A stretch of DNA of 64,000 nucleotides from Gonocerus acuteangulatus (GCA_946811695.1 OX328123.1:119458015-119522014), one strand, 5' to 3'; counted from the stretch's first letter, positions 9,329 to 22,147 are shown. A program made the numbers and translations. Notes: generated from the letters alone by a model not told the origin.

Positions 9329-11764
9329 GATAGATAGATAGATAAAAGCTGTATTTAAGTTTTAACTTTTTACAGGGAGGCCACTTAATGTGCTTAAAAT
9401 AATATAACTTTACATAAAAATTATAAAATATAATACTAGTTTTATAATAATGAAAAATTTATACCTAAATAAAAAGAAAAGAAGAAGAGAGAAAAACAAA
9501 TATATACATAAATATAATAGTAATAATAAATAAATAATAATAATAAATAATAATAAGTCACACAAATTAAAATAATTCAGTTTTGCACATTCAGCCTTAC
9601 ATTATAGAAACAGCCACAAAAGAAATTAAATCTGATAAAAGCACGGATTCTGAGTGCATATAAAACTTAGGCGCAGAGGTTGTTGAGCTTCTCACGGTCT
9701 CTTACATCCAGTAATGCAACAAGCCTGTCTTCAGTGGTGTCCTCTGCTTGGAAATAGCTGCAGATGTAGTGGCGTCTTGCTTCCGTGTACATCGGACACC
9801 TGAGTAGGAAGTGACCAATATCCTCCTCTTCTTACAGGTTGCATATTGAGCATATCTCTTCACATTTTATCTTGTACAAGATTCCATTAGTAAATATTCT
9901 CAGCTCCAACAACCTTCCGGCTAGTCTCAGCTGAGACAAGATTCGAGCTTTGTAGAAGGTAGTTCTGAGTTGGAGGTATTTATCTACACCCCAAAATGCC
10001 TTTATCCTTCGGTAGATTGGACTGAAGGAGGATCCACACATCTTCTCTATATCTGCTTGGACGTGTTTATCAAGATATGCTTCGACCAGATATCCTTCTT
10101 TTTCTCTCAGAGCTGCGCTGTCCTGTCTCAGGAATAATTCCTCTTCTCCTACAAGCTGGAACTGCTCTCGTGCCTGACTCACCCAGTTATATTGGCTTGA
10201 ACTATGGGATGAGCTGTCAAGTTGTAATAGCCTATCATAGTACTTTTTTGGTATCCTATTGCTCGGTATTTCTAGAAGTTTGATAAGCCATTTCAGCATT
10301 AGCCCAAAAACTTTAGCTTTCAGCGTTTCTCGTCCACATTCCAATCTTAACAAGTAGCCTGGAGTGTTTCGAGGGAGAAGTAGCAGACTCTTCAGGAATT
10401 GCTCATGGAATCTCTCGAGAAGTTGCAAGTATCTCAAGCCCCATACCTGACTACTGTATAAAACTACTGAACCACATAGTGCATCAAGCAGCTTCATCCT
10501 CGATTCCCACTGTTGGCATTTAGTTCTCGACAATATTTGAGTCGTACAAGCTACGGCTGATCTTCCTTTCTTGCACATGTCCTTTGCCGTCTTATGAAAA
10601 ATGCCTGAGCTGTAAAACGGAACTCCCAAATACGTATAAGCCTTATCAACTGGGACTCGTTCCTTTCCAAGAAAGAATTGCAGATCCTTCAGTCTCCCGC
10701 TCTTTCTGAATGCCACCACCCTAGTTTTTCCTATGTTGACTTTAAGCTGATCGTTCTGGCAGTATTTGTTGAGAAGTTGTAGCTTTCTTCTTACAGCTTG
10801 CGGAGTATCCGAGAGCAGCACAACATCATCGGCGTAGAGTAGCGTCATTAAATCCGTAGTTGCATTGACACTAATCCCGGATTCATGTCCTTCCCTAATA
10901 AACTTGTCGAGGTCATTAATAAAAATTGAAAAGAGGGAGGGAGAAAGGCTATCTCCTTGCATCACACCAGTTGTAACTTGTACGGGGTGTTTGAGAGTTG
11001 AGCTTTGAATTTCGCTGATATGAGCATGTGAGTAAAAGTCTGCTATAAGGGCTATGGTTTTTCTACTCACACCAAAGTTATAAAGCTTATGAAAGAGAAG
11101 AGTATGATTTACCTTATCAAATGCCTTGGAAAAATCAACAAATATCGCATACACCTTCCTCTTTTCCAGCCTCAAATGCAGGTTAATGACTGAGCTGTTC
11201 CTCTACAAGTGTGCCTGAGTATTCGGCCCAATCTGAGAGTCTATTGTTTACTAGTTGAGTGAGGATTTTTGTAAAACAGTTAATGAGCGCGATCCCGCGA
11301 TGATTTTCTGGTATGGCTGGATCTCCTTTCTTAAATATCATTGACATATTCATTTCGGACCAGCTCTTAGGCAGTTGTTCATTTTCAAAAATTTTATTGA
11401 ATAATGTAAGAATGAAATTAATATGCCTGGTTGGCAGATTTTTGAAGAAACTATTAGGAACTCCATCTGGGCCCGGGGCTTTATTACACTGCAGCTTTCC
11501 TATTACGTTATACAGTTCAGAATTTGTGAACGGACAATCAAAAAATGGGTGTCCTGCATCATAGAAATTGAGATTAAATTGAATTCTTGAAGGGTAGAGT
11601 GCCTTAAAATATTCATTCCAAGCGTCAGAATTAATTATATCTAGTGGGGGTTTTAGGCATTTTGGTTTAAATTCCTTTACAATTTGCCAGAATTTTGATG
11701 AATTGTCGCTTTCGTTAATTTCCTTAGTGAGATTATCGAAGTAGAACTTTTTAGCACATTTTTA
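9329..11764 (-). mobile_element. 5'-truncated non-LTR retrotransposon (LINE, I/Jockey-like)
   Basis: A minus-strand LINE made of the reverse transcriptase, the C-terminal region and a long AT-rich 3' UTR (9350-9666) with ATA/TAA-rich stretches. The 3' end appears to be the (GATA)4 run at 9329-9346, a short-repeat tail as seen in some non-LTR clades. The endonuclease and any first ORF are missing. The right limit near 11760 meets a small SINE insertion, so the exact 5' breakpoint and target duplication are unclear. Confidence 0.75.
9667..11758 (-). pseudogene. LINE reverse transcriptase and C-terminal zinc motif, degenerate
   Basis: The right part (11758 to about 11190) is open and includes KAPGPDGVPNSFFKNLP and HRGIALINCFTKILT, typical N-terminal blocks of LINE RTs. 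Near 11185-11205 the frame is lost and the expected block between it and the FVDFSKAFDKVNH block seems to be missing, so a deletion of roughly 20 codons with a frameshift is likely. From about 11180 to 9832 the frame is open and has the catalytic YADDVVLLS and a SYLGVPF-like YTYLGVPF block. A TAA at 9832-9834 then interrupts it, although coding similarity goes on to 9667: CEEICSIC plus GHFLLRC forms a C-x2-C...H...C zinc motif found at LINE ends. I read it as a dead copy; clade assignment is uncertain. Confidence 0.82.
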
Positions 11765-11893
11765 TGAATGCACATAGAATAGAATAGAATAGAATAAATT
11801 ATGACTCAAAACCCCCGCCAACACGGGGTGCACCTCGGCCAATTGTCCTATTGTGCGAGTCCTGTATGCCTACTTAGGCTTTGAATGCACATA
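11765..11893 (-). mobile_element. Short SINE-like insertion with pentanucleotide tail and 12-bp duplication
   Basis: TGAATGCACATA at 11765-11776 is repeated at 11882-11893. Between the two copies lie about 105 bp. On the minus strand they end in TCATAATT followed by four TATTC repeats, as a retroposon 3' tail. The body includes GGTGCACCCCGTGTTGGCGG. No promoter boxes are evident, so it may be a 5'-truncated SINE or LINE end. Confidence 0.7.
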
Positions 11894-12285
11894 AAGGGTA
11901 ATAATAAATGTAAAGAAAATTCCATTAGCCGAATAAATTGTCTACGCTGTTACAAATTTTAATATCAAGAGTGAAGAGGTAATATCATAATATAACGAGG
12001 TTAGGTCCCATTAGGAGAAGGGCTTAGGCAATTTCCGAAGGGATATTATTGGAGAGAAATTCCCATAATGATTACTATAAAGGAAGAAATGGTCCTTGAG
12101 ATGATGGTCGATAGAGGTAAGGGCCGCAATTTGATGGTATGCTCGTAAAGAGGAAAAGATCGTAAGTCTGATAAAATACATAAGTCTCAAAATGTATACT
12201 CGACTGGGCATCTACCAAGCCAACCAATCCAATCACAGTATTGACCTAGAAGTACGTGGACTTAATCCATCACTTTCCTATACAT
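11894..12285. other. No recognisable gene
   Basis: AT-rich, nothing recognised. Confidence 0.5.
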
Positions 12286-12289
12286 AAGT

Positions 12290-12395
12290 ATTCTCTCTCT
12301 CTCACTCTGTGTGTTTTTATCTTTCTCTCCCTCTTTCTCTTCCACACTCATACACACACTCTCTCTCTCACTCTCTCTTATCTTTCTCGTTCTGG
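12290..12395. repeat. CT-rich low-complexity tract
   Basis: Runs of CTCTCT with CACA interruptions. Open frames here are composition artefacts. Confidence 0.8.
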
Positions 12396-12536
12396 TAAGG
12401 TCTTCCATCTTACAGGAATTACCTTACATGTCTGCCACGTGTCGTGTAAATGACCCGCACGCACTTTCACCAGATTCATTGTTCCCACATCTCCTATGCT
12501 GGGCATTAAATATATTCTCTTGTCTTTATTCACTAA

Positions 12537-12549
12537 CCCCCCCCCCCCC
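12537..12549. repeat. Poly-C run (13 C)
   Basis: Homopolymer; its length is prone to sequencing error. Confidence 0.85.
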
Positions 12550-13045
12550 ATGTCTAAGGGAATAAGGGGACATACACATTATATACATATACATTATATT
12601 TTCGATGGTCAAATACCTCCAGAATGTTGCAAAGGTTTTTTTTCAATGTTATTTTTTTTCTTTTGCAATCTTCTGATTTTAATGTTCACTATAGGTAGAG
12701 GTGTCAAAGACATAGCTGTGAATATTATATACAGACAAGTGTTAATTTCGTTTTGTATTCTTTAATGTTTTATTCAATTTTTTCTGGTGTTTGATATTGC
12801 TAGTTTTGTCACTGATAACTGTGATAATTTAAAATGGCTTTGTTTTTGTTTAGAGCTTATCAAATTCGTTGCGAAGCTCTTGAAATAAATAAATATATAA
12901 TGAAACTACTAATTTTACATCATACTGAAATATGTGGGCATTATTACATATAAGTAGATATATGTTTATCAAATGATCAAAAACGGAATAAAATAATAAT
13001 AATACACAAAAATGTTTATACAAATAAAGAGCACAGTTTGAAACC
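12550..13045. other. No recognisable gene
   Basis: AT-rich, nothing recognised. Parts of 12950-13040 (CAAATGATCAAAAACGGAATAAAATAATAA) are repeated around 13270-13345. Confidence 0.5.
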
Positions 13046-13047
13046 TT

Positions 13048-13240
13048 ATGTATTTAAATTTTAACGTCCATTATTATTAACTAGGAATTTTGGGACGGGT
13101 TACCTATAGGTTACCACCCTTTTCTAGCCAGGATAGGGCTGATGCCTTTTCTTTTTTCTAAAGAAAAGTCACCATCCGTAGCGGGAATCGAACCCACAAC
13201 CTTTGGCATGGGATGTTAAGTGCTCACGCCACCGGCCTTC
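13048..13240 (-). mobile_element. tRNA-related SINE, family A
   Basis: The minus strand has the B-box-like GGTTGTGGGTTCGATTCCC near 13180-13205 and an A-box-like GGTGGCGTGAGCACTTAAC near 13215-13235. The tail is at the left (TTTAAATT near 13050). This is the best preserved copy of the family also seen at 750-950 and 38742-39325. A roughly 50-bp AT-rich piece containing AAAAACGGAATAAAATAATAATA lies on both sides (12978-13030 and 13277-13345), possibly a duplication of the target area. Confidence 0.72.
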
Positions 13241-13244
13241 CGAT

Positions 13245-14330
13245 GGGTATTATTACATGTACGTATATGTTTATCAAATGGGGAAAAACGGAATAAAATA
13301 ATAATAATTGACAAAAATTACATACAAATTCAGAGCACAGTTCGAAACTTTATTTTTATGATATTACCTTTTAGTTGGAGAATCTTATATTATTGAATCG
13401 TTGTATAATGCTATTGTTGTATTAAAGTTCTTCTACCGGACATAGAACACTGTTCTGTGAATTACTTCTTCAGTTAAATAACTGAGAATGTTTCAGAAAT
13501 GAGATTGGAAAACAAAAGGTGATATTAAGTATTTGAATATTTGAAAGAAAAACCACTTTATTTTACGGTATTATAAATTGATTCTTTAAAAGATCATCCC
13601 TTGAAGATCAATTCATTAAAAGATTTGCCTTTTGAGATAGATTCTAAAAAATCGATATTTTGTGTTAAAAAGATCGATTCAGAGTCATTGGACAATGGGG
13701 AGATACTTTACAATGCTAATATTTCTCATTACAAGACATCCTCACTTGTCATAGATTACTCAATTCGATTATTCATTTATTTTTTTAAATTTATAGTAAG
13801 CAACAGCATCGCAACAATACTATCTTATCTATAGTTAAATTTTTATCAATGATTATCCTTGACAGGTTACGTGGATTCAATACCTTTACCTTACTAGCTC
13901 TTAGCACTTCCTAAATCAGGTGAGACTGGCGGAGTGGAGTGGGTTTGGATGCATATCTTATGAGGGGAATTGACGAAGGCGTTTGATGGAGATTTCCAGG
14001 GCTTTGTTGCACTTCGCAGCCCGGCAGCTTTTAAAAGATTCATGTAACTGTTTAGGGCCATGCATTTTTTATTGGAGTACCTTGGAGTGGGCCGGAGCTT
14101 CAGAGGATCTGTAGGCTACTTCAGAACCTATTCCCCGTTCCATTGTAGTCCTCACGCCTTATGGCTCCCGGCACAAACTAAATATTCAACAAACTCCAAA
14201 ACTCTTTTGCATAAGGTGACTTTCGCCGATCTGGGCTTTGAAAATCCAATATTTGTCTCCTTGATCCTCCTCCTAAAATATGAAACTTGCATTTTGAGAA
14301 CCGAATGCATTATTTTCATGTGTGCGGTAA
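13245..14330. other. No recognisable gene
   Basis: 13560-13700 is rich in AGATCGATTC/AAAAGATC words like those at 62500-62640. No gene is supported. Confidence 0.45.
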
Positions 14331-14332
14331 CT

Positions 14333-14388
14333 TTATTTATTTAATTTTAACATACATTATTATTAACTAAGAATTCTTTAGTAACCTT
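14333..14388 (-). repeat. SINE family A tail fragment
   Basis: TTTAATTTTAACATACATTATTATTAACTAAGAATT matches the tail side of the copy at 13048-13090. The rest of the SINE is absent. Confidence 0.5.
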
Positions 14389-14389
14389 T

Positions 14390-14846
14390 GCGTTTTACAC
14401 AATGAATAGCTGTCAAAGTTCTAACCAACTTCTTTTAGGGAAATGAGTTTCTTTTAAATATCGTAATCCTGCAATGTGGGAATTTATTCTCTACATGTTC
14501 AATTTTACAAATTCTACATTTATTTAAGTTAATGATGTTAAATGGGAATTTAGATGTTAACTTAAGTTAAAACTTAACAGTGAATAAAGTTAACTTTCTG
14601 GCCGCTACATTCAACGTCTCACGCGGAAATCATTTGTTCAGTGATGCACGCCTCAAAGAAACAAGTATGGTTTCACGAAAAAGTAAAATAAGAATACAAG
14701 TTGTTGATAAAATGCTGTGGAAGAATGTTATAAAAAATTTAGTATGGGCATAAACATGACACAAAGAAATCCCTTAAAAAAATGAATTTAAATAGAATAA
14801 ATGAATAAAAGTAGATAAAAATAAAAATTATATTATTAAACTTTGC
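14390..14846. other. No recognisable gene
   Basis: AT-rich, nothing recognised. Confidence 0.5.
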
Positions 14847-14847
14847 A

Positions 14848-15040
14848 GCCAAAGGCCATAGCTACGTTGAAAGCACTGATTCCTGTTGATCACTGAAGTA
14901 AAGCAACGTCGGGCTTGGCCAGTATCTGAATGGGACACCGACCACGTGCTGTTGGCATTATAAAAGGGTGGCAACCTGTAGATAGCCCGGCGTTAATAGC
15001 CCAAATGGTGATACGCCATTAAAGAAAGAAAAAAAACAAT
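14848..15040 (+). mobile_element. 5S rRNA-derived SINE, copy 1
   Basis: The first 110 bases follow the 5S rRNA layout: GGCCATAGCTACGTTGAAAG, then GATCACTGAAGT, AGCAACGTCGGGC (internal promoter A-box region), TGGCCAGTATCTGAATGGG (C-box region) and a CGTGCTGTTGGCATT end. This continues directly into a non-ribosomal body (TAAAAGGGTGGCAACC, ATAGCCCGGCGTTAATAGCC) and ends TACGCCATTAAAGAAAG with an A-rich tail. A 5S head fused to an unrelated body and tail is the definition of a SINE3-type element. Point changes and the fused tail exclude a functional 5S gene. Confidence 0.85.
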
Positions 15041-15044
15041 AATC

Positions 15045-17410
15045 TTGTTTGGGGCTGCAGCCCCCCCCAAAATTTCGATTTAATCGGTAAAAATATGTAA
15101 AAAAAAAAACAAACTTAAAAATAAATTAAATAAGATCACTTTGTTCAGAATTTTTTTTTTTTTCGATGTAATAACATTTTAGTTGGCTAAGTATTGCATG
15201 TTCTAGATTGTTAGTATTCCATACCCCCCAAATATTTTTCTATATACGCCCACGTATTTGTTCCATTTTATGGTAGATATTTATGTTTTGAAAATTGATA
15301 ATATTTTTTTTCTTGATTTTCATAAGACATATGAAGTTGATAGCTCTACCTGTAAAGTTTGAAGTAACTAACAATTTTTTATAATAAAATATTCTCAACT
15401 CATCGAGTAAATCTGCCTTTGATAAATCTCATTGAATCGCATAAAATATAATATCAATGGAGTTTTTAATGATCTTCTAGTCCTATCGTACCGGGGATCT
15501 GTTGTATCGACACTCGAAACTGTCATTAGTCTCGTCTGGGTTTAAAGGGAGCTGAAAAGTCCAATGTTGACGATTGCTCTAACGATGGTAGGAATATCTC
15601 GTGTAGGTTATGATTCGAAAGCTCAGCAAGGCGGAAAAATTTAATTATCAAAGTGAGTGCGAACTTCGTTAGTTACCAACTGTTCGATTGCTTACTCAGT
15701 TACTCGTTCCTATTGGGCATTGGGTAAATATTTCAATTCGAGGAAAATATGTGAGCAATTTATACTTCTCGTTCTCGTTTTTTTTTTGTAATAATCTCCT
15801 TGAAAGTTGCGCATCGAAAATTTATTTTCTGACAAAATTATCATTAAAGCATACCATGAGTAATAATTAACAGACGTCAGACGTTTTAGTCCAATTGTGA
15901 GGTATCGTTGCTCACAGCGGAATCTTGGGTAGATAACTGACAAACTTAGAACTCTGTTGATGGATAATTGAACAAGCAACTTTGTTGCGGGAAATTTGCA
16001 ATTACCATGGACCCCAAGTAATTAGGAAATAGTTCATTTTCAATAAATGGTGTAAGATATAACTTTATGTTAATATGAAATTATTTTCGTAATTTTATAA
16101 TATTAACATAATCATATTCAGTTTTTGTCACTCCTAGATATTACTCATGATGTTGCGATTATATCATTATTTTTTAAACGGAAAAATACTCTCTGAAGAG
16201 CTAGACAGAGCTATGAGAAAATTTCTAGCAACAAGTTGACGACTTTTTGCGAGATTATTTTGGGCGTCTTCGATCGTACCCCACCCCCTTCTCCCTCTTT
16301 CACATGGTATCATTCTGGAAGTGCTATGACTAAATATGAAAGTAACAAAAACTTACACAATTCATAGACTTGATTACCCACAACACAACTGGTGGACATT
16401 CGAAAAACCAGTCCATGCTGAAATGTTTTGAATATTTACTTTTCAGATTTAATAAACATCTCATATAGCTTTTCTTTTTCTCATAGACCTATTTCATTGA
16501 ACTACAGGAGAAAAGTCAAATAATGAAGGGAAAGAACTGATTCATAAGGCTCTGGAAATGTTTTTAATGACTTATGTTCCGCATCGTTGTCGATAAACTC
16601 ATTTCGCAGTTGATTTTTCAGTTAGTCGAAGAAGAAGAAAAAAAAAAAATGTCGGAAATTTCTTTAAAAGGTGGACTACACAAATACATGAAGTTTCAAA
16701 TTGGAAGAACGGCGTCATCCAAGGGTGTTTCCGTTCTTATCCCTAATGTCATTGGATAGCTTGGAATAAAACAGGTAATGTTTTCTTTCAATCTTTCGAA
16801 TAAAATGCAAACCCCTATAAGTAAAATTCGAAGAGAAAAAATCATTTCTGTCAAATGCAATTAACAAAAAAAAAAAAAAAAAAAAAAAATATAAACACAG
16901 CTTAAAACTAAAGTAATTATCGACAAAAAGTTTTCAAATGAACTAACCGACACTTTTGTATTTTAAGCTGGAATTTCCCTGAACGATATAGTTTTTTCGA
17001 AATTTGTATTAGAGTAGTTTTGTAGAAAATAGTTTATTATTTTTAATAGCTACTAGATGTTTTACTTTATTTCTGAATAAGATTCGAGATAATGTAGAAA
17101 GTCCCAAGAAAAGTCTATTTTCCCCACCCTTCTGGAAAACGATCATAGGCTTGATCCGAAATGTTTTATTTGTTGTGCGGAAAACCATATTCGCTACGAT
17201 TTTGTTCGCACGAATTTCATCGATAATAATGTGTTCCAATATTCGGATTCTGCCAGTCAACGAATCAGACCTTATTAATCATAGAACCATCATTTTGTCT
17301 GTTAGCCAATTTCTTCGGGGTTTCGGTGTGTGGATAGATCTTTTTGCTCGAGGTGTCAAGTAAAAAACCCCAAAACAAAGATGTTTAACTGTTCCCAAAA
17401 TACTAAATAG
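15045..17410. other. No recognisable gene
   Basis: AT-rich intergenic-like sequence with short homopolymers (T near 15154, A near 16866-16889). No supported coding, RNA or repeat feature. Confidence 0.5.
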
Positions 17411-17416
17411 CAGGAG

Positions 17417-17456
17417 GAACGAGAACAGAAACACGCCTTTATGACGCAGCTCCTGG
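17417..17456. repeat. Fragment of dispersed repeat next to (TA)n
   Basis: ACGAGAACAGAAACACGCC...ATGACGCAGCTCC resembles 8-58 and 23341-23392. It borders a (TA)n tract. Confidence 0.4.
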
Positions 17457-17459
17457 CGT

Positions 17460-17462
<3 letters not shown>

Positions 17463-17527
<65 letters not shown>
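17463..17527. repeat. (TA)n microsatellite
   Basis: About 30 TA units. Confidence 0.9.
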
Positions 17528-17529
<2 letters not shown>

Positions 17530-18395
17530 TATTTTTACTTTTCTTTATTAGGAGATACAATCCACTTATATTATCATCGTACACTGTAAAAAAGACACAT
17601 ACATGGCAAAAGACACATTATTCGTGGTCTATGGATTATTCTGTGATCGAGTCAACGAAATAAGCGGCTTATCCTCTCTATACGGCGTAAAGAAACCAGC
17701 TGTAAAAGCCAGGAATTATTTAAAGTTTGTTTTTAAATATTTAAATATATTCGGCGAGTATATTTTTCCCTCGTGGGTAAGGGGTGATATAAAAGGAAGG
17801 TAAATGTTACTCCTTCCTTATCGAAGGGTTGATTGGAAAAACCTCTTAGGCTTTCTGAAGCCCTTATAATCAATATATCAACCGTAATAACAAGGTTGGA
17901 GATTCCTTCTTCTGCCAATGACTTCAGCTTAAAAGTAAATAGTGAAACACTTAGAAAAGCAATTTTCTTAGTTAATGAGGAAAAGTCTCGAAAATTCAAA
18001 GGCACTGAAAACGATAATTTCGGTAAAAATGTTCCAAGTAAAGCTCTTGGACGAAAAGGGCTGAGCTCAATTATTTCTTGTACTTTAAGTTGAGCCAAAG
18101 AAGAAAAAATAGGGATCAAGTAAGGAAAAATAATTATAAAATATTTTTACTGAGGTCTTCCTTTTAGGTGAATGATAGAACCAGTAATGTATTTGATTTT
18201 TTTTTAGAGATTTAACGAGAATTATTTAAAAATTTTAGCAAATTTCTTTCCTCCAAGGATATATATATTTTTTTATGAATTTGTAATTAGGAGAGTGTTT
18301 CACTTCTATAGTGATTTTACTCATTTAAAGTACCTGTATTATTTAATTTGAAGTCTTGATCTTAAGCTACTAGATTCCTTAATATCTATTGTTAT
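17528..18395. other. No recognisable gene
   Basis: 17603-18119 has moderately long open frames on both strands but no recognisable motif, and the frames overlap each other. I do not call a gene. Confidence 0.4.
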
Positions 18396-18399
18396 TTTT

Positions 18400-18470
18400 T
18401 TATTTTTTCGTTTTTAACGGCGCATCAACTATTTGGCTATTAGCGCCTCTCTATTGTTATTATTCATTCA
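18400..18470 (-). repeat. SINE 3' tail fragment (shared GGCGC...GCGCC domain)
   Basis: On the minus strand GGCGCTAATAGCC, AAATAGTTGATGCGCCGTT and an A-rich run. This is the cleanest copy of the tail also seen at 60-135, 31475-31584 and, in variant form, in the 5S-derived SINE. Confidence 0.55.
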
Positions 18471-18474
18471 TTTT

Positions 18475-19595
18475 CTGCAACGCTTCTGTGGGATTTGCAT
18501 GTTATTCAGGAGGTTTTGGAAGAGGGTGATGTAAACGATTTTTTTTTTTTTTTATTTAAAGAAATATCACAATCTACAACTCAATTGCATCATGTAATTT
18601 GATACAGGTTACTTTCTCACGCCTCAGGTGTCCCCAGTTGTCAACCGAATACCTTCCTTGTTTAGGAAGGATTCTAGCATGACCTGGAGTAAAAGATTAA
18701 TATCTAGAAATACAAATATATATACTTTTAAAGGCAGTTATCACGCGGGTCATTGTTGTCTATTGAATGAAATAACTAGACAAAATATCAAGCCTGGAAG
18801 TTAATGCAAGCAGAGAAAAAGACAATAATTCAAGATAAATAAAATAAAGTGGAAATAAAATATACCCAATAATAATAAAACAATTTAAACAAAAAATAAA
18901 GTTATTTAATTTTTTCATATTGTAATACTAGCTGAATTCCCGTGCTTCGTCACGGCAGATAAGTAGTTATTTTACTCCGTCAAATAATTTATCATCATAT
19001 TTAACGCTACCAAATAATTTTGTGCAATTTATTGTAGCACGGTTCCCGTCATACTATACGTTATTCATTAATTGATAAGTAATCAAAGTATAATGTTTCT
19101 TAACACTGGGGCGCTCCGGACCATTGCTAAACAAACAGATAACCAAGGGATAACCCGGTATCTATAGGCTACCGGAAACAGGAGTTTAGCCGGTACAGGT
19201 TAAAATTCGTTGTCAATAATAAATGTACTATAAAATTTATGTTTCCAAGATGTCATTTGGGAGCACCTATTATATTTGCGATCATTACCAAGAAGTGTTG
19301 TGACTGGGCAAAACTTCAGGAGTTATGTTGTAAAGAACCACTCCATCCGATGGTTAATCCCAGAACCTCCTCTAGTTCCTTGAACCAATCTCTTATTCAA
19401 GTTTTGCCTAAAGCTCATCAAGAGTGAAACCTCAAGCCCCGAATACTGATGGGACTTTAACATCAAAGCTCTTTCTAGTCCGTCTAATTATACACAGGAG
19501 AACAATATTCCATATTCATACTCAAGCATCAAAGTTAACCTCAAGATAAGTCAAAGTTTTCTTCAACTCCTTCCTCTCCCATCATCATATTTTAT
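18475..19595. other. No recognisable gene
   Basis: Includes a T run at 18540-18553 and a CTAGCTGAATTCCCGTGCTTCG motif near 18930. Nothing can be assigned. Confidence 0.45.
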
Positions 19596-19599
19596 CTAC

Positions 19600-19670
19600 T
19601 TATTTATTTTTATGTGACTCCAACAACTCTTGGCGTCCTAGTTTATTAGGCGCGACTACATTACCAACTA
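19600..19670 (-). repeat. Possible diverged SINE 3' tail
   Basis: On the minus strand GCGCCTAATAAAC, GACGCCAAGAGTTGTTGG and an A-rich end with AAATAAATAAATA. It is weakly like the SINE tail at 18400-18470. Confidence 0.3.
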
Positions 19671-19674
19671 ACAA

Positions 19675-21509
19675 GCGTAACAAACTATTTAAATATTTTT
19701 TCCATCACAGGAATTGCTGTCGTAAAAGTTGAAAAGAAGACTCAATGCTGTAACAGGACATAGCCTGTATTCATTTAAAACAATGGAATGCTTAATGAAT
19801 GCAACAATGTCCCGTGTGGTTGAATTTGCCTTAAGAAAAAAAACAAAAAATGAATGCAACGTTTAGTGGAATCACTTCATTTTGAGCAAGCAATAAAGAA
19901 TTCTAGATCCTTCGTCGTCCGAGACAAATCTTTTTCCAGTTGTGACATAAAAATGTCATATGTGTGTCCCAACAGAATTTAGTGTCACGGGTGACGCAAA
20001 AGTGAAACGGTTCAGTTGTCATCGGCCATGTTATGAGATATTGAGTTTGGTGGAAAATGCAATTCCTACTTTTAATTTACCACATTCAGGATAATTAATA
20101 GCGAAGAAAATTTAATCATCAAAATGGTGTCGGATAAAATAATAAAAGAAATTCTCAAATTTATTATAAAAATCGCGTTATTATATTTCACCGAAAGAAG
20201 AAGAAGAAATTTGTATTTACAAAATGAATATACAATTTGTACATTTAGTTTTACATGTTATTATATATTTTACATGTAATTTTATTTATTGGCTAACTAC
20301 ATACACAAGTACACATAAGTATTGTTGAAAGTTTGGGGAAAATTATACAAAAAAACAAGCAAAATACAATCTCACCAAAATGTTTATTGTCAATGTATAA
20401 TTTATTCCAAGAATTGAATAAATGCTACTTACCTCCAAAATGACATTTTCATGAGCAAAATGATTCCTATTTAGAGGCAACGATTTTCACAAATATGCTG
20501 AAAACGGTGGATTTTAGAAAACAACTGTTCATTTCTCACCACTGTTTATGAAACCTCGTCTGTTTGTTGGATTATTTATTTATTTTTATTTTTACTTTTA
20601 AAATGGAATAATTCATTTTGAGTTACCCAACTTCTGCTGATTTCATACAAACAAGTTTAACTTCTTATGAAGGATAAATACTACAAAGTAAGAGCTGAAT
20701 CGAGCGTATTTCTAGTTAGGATTTATAAAATAATTGGTAAAAATATTCCAATTGCAAGGCTCGTGTATTGAGATTGCGAAATAAACTAACGTAGATCAGA
20801 GCGCCTTTCCTAACTTTCTCTACTTCACATTTATCCTACTAATATTAGATACATTTTTTAAGTCCTTGTTTTCCTTTTTTCATGTTTCGTTTTCGGCAAT
20901 CACTCACACTGTCTTTGTACAGCTAATTAAATTTACCGTGCACAAATAAAATAAAATAAAAACCGCCAAATAATGAATAAAACTTGAATTTCTCAATCAC
21001 TTCAGGTTTCGCAAAAGCAAGTTTTAAAGAATATTAAAATCGGAATATTTTAAATTTAACTACTCAAGTCGAATAAATAACGAGCTCTAATCGCTTCGGA
21101 TCCTTAGCTTTGTGTCTTCGACGAGCTGGAGAGGAATGGGGAAACTGTTCTTTGTCAACTTGAAATGAATAAAACTTTTCAGTAACTTGATTGTGAAAAC
21201 TTTGTCAGGGCTAAATCAAACGCATCGATCTCCTTGCAACTAGAAACACAGATTCTAAATTACAAAAAGCTTTCCTTCCGACCTGACCTAGTTGTTGAAG
21301 AAGAAAGAAAAACTTTTTATTTCCGAGACAACCTTAGTTATTCCTCAGCCATAAGCTCACTGGTTCAATTAGATCCTATTAAATTTTGTCAGAATTTTTT
21401 TGTTCTGTTGTATTATTCTGCGAAGGACTTTCATCCACTAGTTATTTGAATTTGTATTTCCGAATGTACATTACACATATTTTTTGGGCGGGTTTCTACT
21501 GGTAAGCGC

Positions 21510-21510
<1 letters not shown>
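19675..21510. other. No recognisable gene
   Basis: AT-rich sequence with no supported feature. Confidence 0.5.

Positions 21511-21513
<3 letters not shown>

Positions 21514-21578
<65 letters not shown>
21514..21578. repeat. (TA)n microsatellite at the left end of a composite element
   Basis: About 32 TA units directly abutting the inverted terminus at 21577. Confidence 0.9.
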
Positions 21579-21580
<2 letters not shown>

Positions 21581-21745
21581 AGGATGCGTGTGTGAAATAG
21601 CGTGTAGTTTTAGCGCGGTTCCTCCCTCCCCCATAGGGAGGAACCCCGCTTATAGGGTTGATACAATGAAACAATCCGGAAATGCCGACTAGAAAATTTC
21701 GCGTTTCAGAACCCCTAGAGACCGAAAATAACGGTGGTTCAAATT

Positions 21746-21852
<107 letters not shown>

Positions 21853-21928
21853 CTGTTCGCTCTCTAGATAGAAGACGAATGGTCCGATTTTGATGAAATT
21901 TGGTACAAAAATCCTTCGTCCAATTTGA

Positions 21929-22105
21929 AAGGTCAAGTTCGTTAACCAGCAAAATCCGTCTACTGGAAGATGGCGTTTGGGGCGAAATTCGCGCAAAAAA
22001 AATCGTAACGCTTACGTTTTTGAGTTCATAAGCTTCTAAGTACTCGTTTTATATGATTCCTGGGCTAGGAAAACGAATGAAACCATTTTCAAGGCGATAG
22101 CTTTA
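21929..22105 (+). repeat. Dispersed repeat (AAGTTCGTTAACCAGC type)
   Basis: Contains AAGTTCGTTAACCAGC, AATCCGTCTACTGG, AACGCTTACGTTTTTGAG and GTACTCGTTTTATATG. The same series occurs inverted at 57225-57360. The first motif also recurs inverted in 24810-24870. Confidence 0.6.
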
Positions 22106-22147
22106 ACCGTTTTCGAGAAAATTGGAAAAATATTTTTTGAATACCGT

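Noticed and set aside
14848..14960. Functional 5S rRNA gene
   Set aside because: There are several changes in the conserved core and it is fused to a SINE body; the second copy has the same body and an internal gap.
17603..18119. Host exon candidate
   Set aside because: Frames on both strands overlap, splice sites and motifs are not convincing, and codon use looks like the surrounding DNA.
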